Source: Pseudomonadota bacterium (GTDB lineage Bacteria > Pseudomonadota > Alphaproteobacteria > Rhizobiales > Phreatobacteraceae). Taken from it: a stretch of DNA of 64,000 nucleotides. The DNA lies in NCBI GenBank assembly GCA_020161695.1, contig JAIUOO010000002.1, positions 310,001-374,000 on the forward strand. Reading direction: 5' to 3'. This document shows, piece after piece, positions 63,238 through 64,000 of this stretch; the first letter of the stretch is position 1, and each line of letters starts with the position of its first letter. The position numbers were made by a program, and so were the translations under genes. The notes below the pieces were generated by a model, which was given only the letters and a program-made list of their open reading frames with translations, made no database searches and was not told the origin of the DNA.

Positions 63238-64000
63238 CTACGCCCGGCGGATTTCGCCGGGCGACACGGTCCAGATATCCGCGCGACCCCTGAGGCTTTC
63301 AAAAGCCTGCGGATCGGCCCCCGTCATCCAGACCTGCGCCCCGAGCCGGTCCAGCGCGTCATAGAGCGCGGCGCGGCGCTCGGGATCGAGATGGGCCGCG
63401 ACTTCGTCCAGCAGCACCACCGGCGTGAAGCCGGCCATTTCGGCGACAAGCCGCGCATGGGCCAGAACCAGCCCGATCAGCAGTGCCTTCTGCTGGCCGG
63501 TGGAGCAGCGCTCGGCCGGCGCGCCCGAAGGCCCATGCACCGCGAGCAGATCGGTCAGGTGCGGCCCGTTGGTCGTGCGCCCTGCGGCGCGGTCGCGATA
63601 GCGGTTCTCGCGCAGCACGGCGCGGTATTCGTCCTCAACGTCGAGGGCCGGGCGCTCCAGCACGCCAGCCTCCAGCACACCGTCGAGCGCCAGCGCCGCC
63701 CAGGGGAACAGCGAGGCGGGGTCGCGGGTCGCCTCGATCAGACCGGCGAGGCGGCGCACGGTCTCCGCGCGCGCGGCCGCGACCGCGACCGCCAGTTCGG
63801 CGGTCTCGTGCTCGACCGCCTCCAGCCAGGCGGTCTCGTGGAAGCTCTCCTCCAAGAGGCGGTTGCGGGCGCGCAGCGAGCGCTCCAGCGCATTAACCCG
63901 CGCGCCGTGCTCGGCGTCGACCGCCAGAACCAGCCGGTCGAGAAAACGGCGGCGCTCGCCGGCCGAGCCGAGAAACAGCCCGTCCATGGCCGGGGTCAGC
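63238..64000 (-). CDS. recF: DNA replication/repair protein RecF, 3' part
   Basis: The C-terminal 250-odd residues of RecF, which loads RecA at gaps during recombinational repair. The frame is open to the window edge and carries the family segment LTPAMDGLFLGSAGERRRFLDRLV, so the N-terminal Walker A half lies beyond 64000. The ABC-type signature CSTGQQKALLIGLVLAHA and Walker B PVVLLDEVAAHLD are present. It is truncated only by the window, not by mutation. RecF commonly sits beside dnaN and gyrB near the replication origin. Confidence 0.95.
   Translation of the reverse strand, partial: LTPAMDGLFLGSAGERRRFLDRLVLAVDAEHGARVNALERSLRARNRLLEESFHETAWLEAVEHETAELAVAVAAARAETVRRLAGLIEATRDPASLFPWAALALDGVLEAGVLERPALDVEDEYRAVLRENRYRDRAAGRTTNGPHLTDLLAVHGPSGAPAERCSTGQQKALLIGLVLAHARLVAEMAGFTPVVLLDEVAAHLDPERRAALYDALDRLGAQVWMTGADPQAFESLRGRADIWTVSPGEIRRA

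Noticed and set aside
1..64000. CRISPR arrays, insertion sequences, prophage genes, tRNA or rRNA
   Set aside because: No regularly spaced repeats, transposase or integrase motifs, or tRNA cloverleaf elements were seen in the intergenic gaps.

Overview
The window looks like a chromosomal segment of a high-GC alphaproteobacterium, most likely order Hyphomicrobiales (Rhizobiales). The evidence is the gene families (class II DAHP synthase, Aap-type amino-acid ABC transporter, long hpf next to ptsN, mutS and glnD in one neighbourhood, the rpiA / DUF2059 / gor trio), CtrA-like boxes, and two intergenic hairpin repeats of a kind familiar from this order. The genus cannot be fixed from the sequence. 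Nothing seen indicates a phage, an insertion sequence, a CRISPR array, a tRNA or an rRNA.

Layout. 0.2-3.4 kb: a tight operon of an FAH-family hydrolase, a cytochrome P450 and a metallo-beta-lactamase-fold protein that has lost several metal ligands. 3.5-7.6 kb: an unknown exported protein, class II DAHP synthase and an outer-membrane barrel. 7.8-17 kb: nadE, rpiA, a DUF2059 protein and gor, with an opposite-strand block (FGGY kinase, tctC, tctB, tctA) lying between the DUF2059 gene and gor. 17.3-22.1 kb: two tandem globin-coupled chemoreceptors and one membrane chemoreceptor, each with a TTWA-N7-TTMA (CtrA-like) box 56-74 nt before its start. 22.6-27.6 kb: a GST, an SH3-like protein, a membrane-anchored penicillin acylase, a 54-residue protein and trpS. 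27.8-32.4 kb: aapJQM without its ATPase gene, then a CaiB-family CoA-transferase. 32.5-36.5 kb: a translationally coupled guanine-deaminase-like gene and nucleoside-type ABC transporter. 36.6-39.3 kb: hpf, ptsN, a BtuF-like binding protein and a TPR protein. 39.3-52 kb: a membrane protein, mutS, an IclR regulator, a GATase, a cyclopropane synthase-like methyltransferase, a class A PBP, soxR with a recognisable SoxR operator, an ABM-domain monooxygenase and glnD. 52-61.5 kb: glycerate 2-kinase, binding proteins (including two orphan TctC types), a haloacetate-dehalogenase-like hydrolase, a GntR regulator and two tartrate-dehydrogenase-family paralogues. 61.7-64 kb: two tandem TerC-family proteins and the 3' part of recF.

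How the parts may work together. The 52-61.5 kb region reads as a hydroxy/halo-carboxylate catabolic district: TctC-type proteins capture carboxylates, the hydrolase could release glycolate from haloacetate, the TtuC-type dehydrogenases act on tartrate/malate-like acids, and glycerate 2-kinase feeds 2-phosphoglycerate into central metabolism under a FadR-type GntR regulator. The 32.5-36.5 kb unit reads as purine uptake plus deamination. The chemoreceptor block appears to share one promoter architecture, suggesting joint control with motility. The strongest leads are the CtrA-like boxes at the chemoreceptors, the SoxR-controlled monooxygenase, the dehalogenase with a complete set of active-site residues, and the FAH/P450/degenerate-MBL operon.
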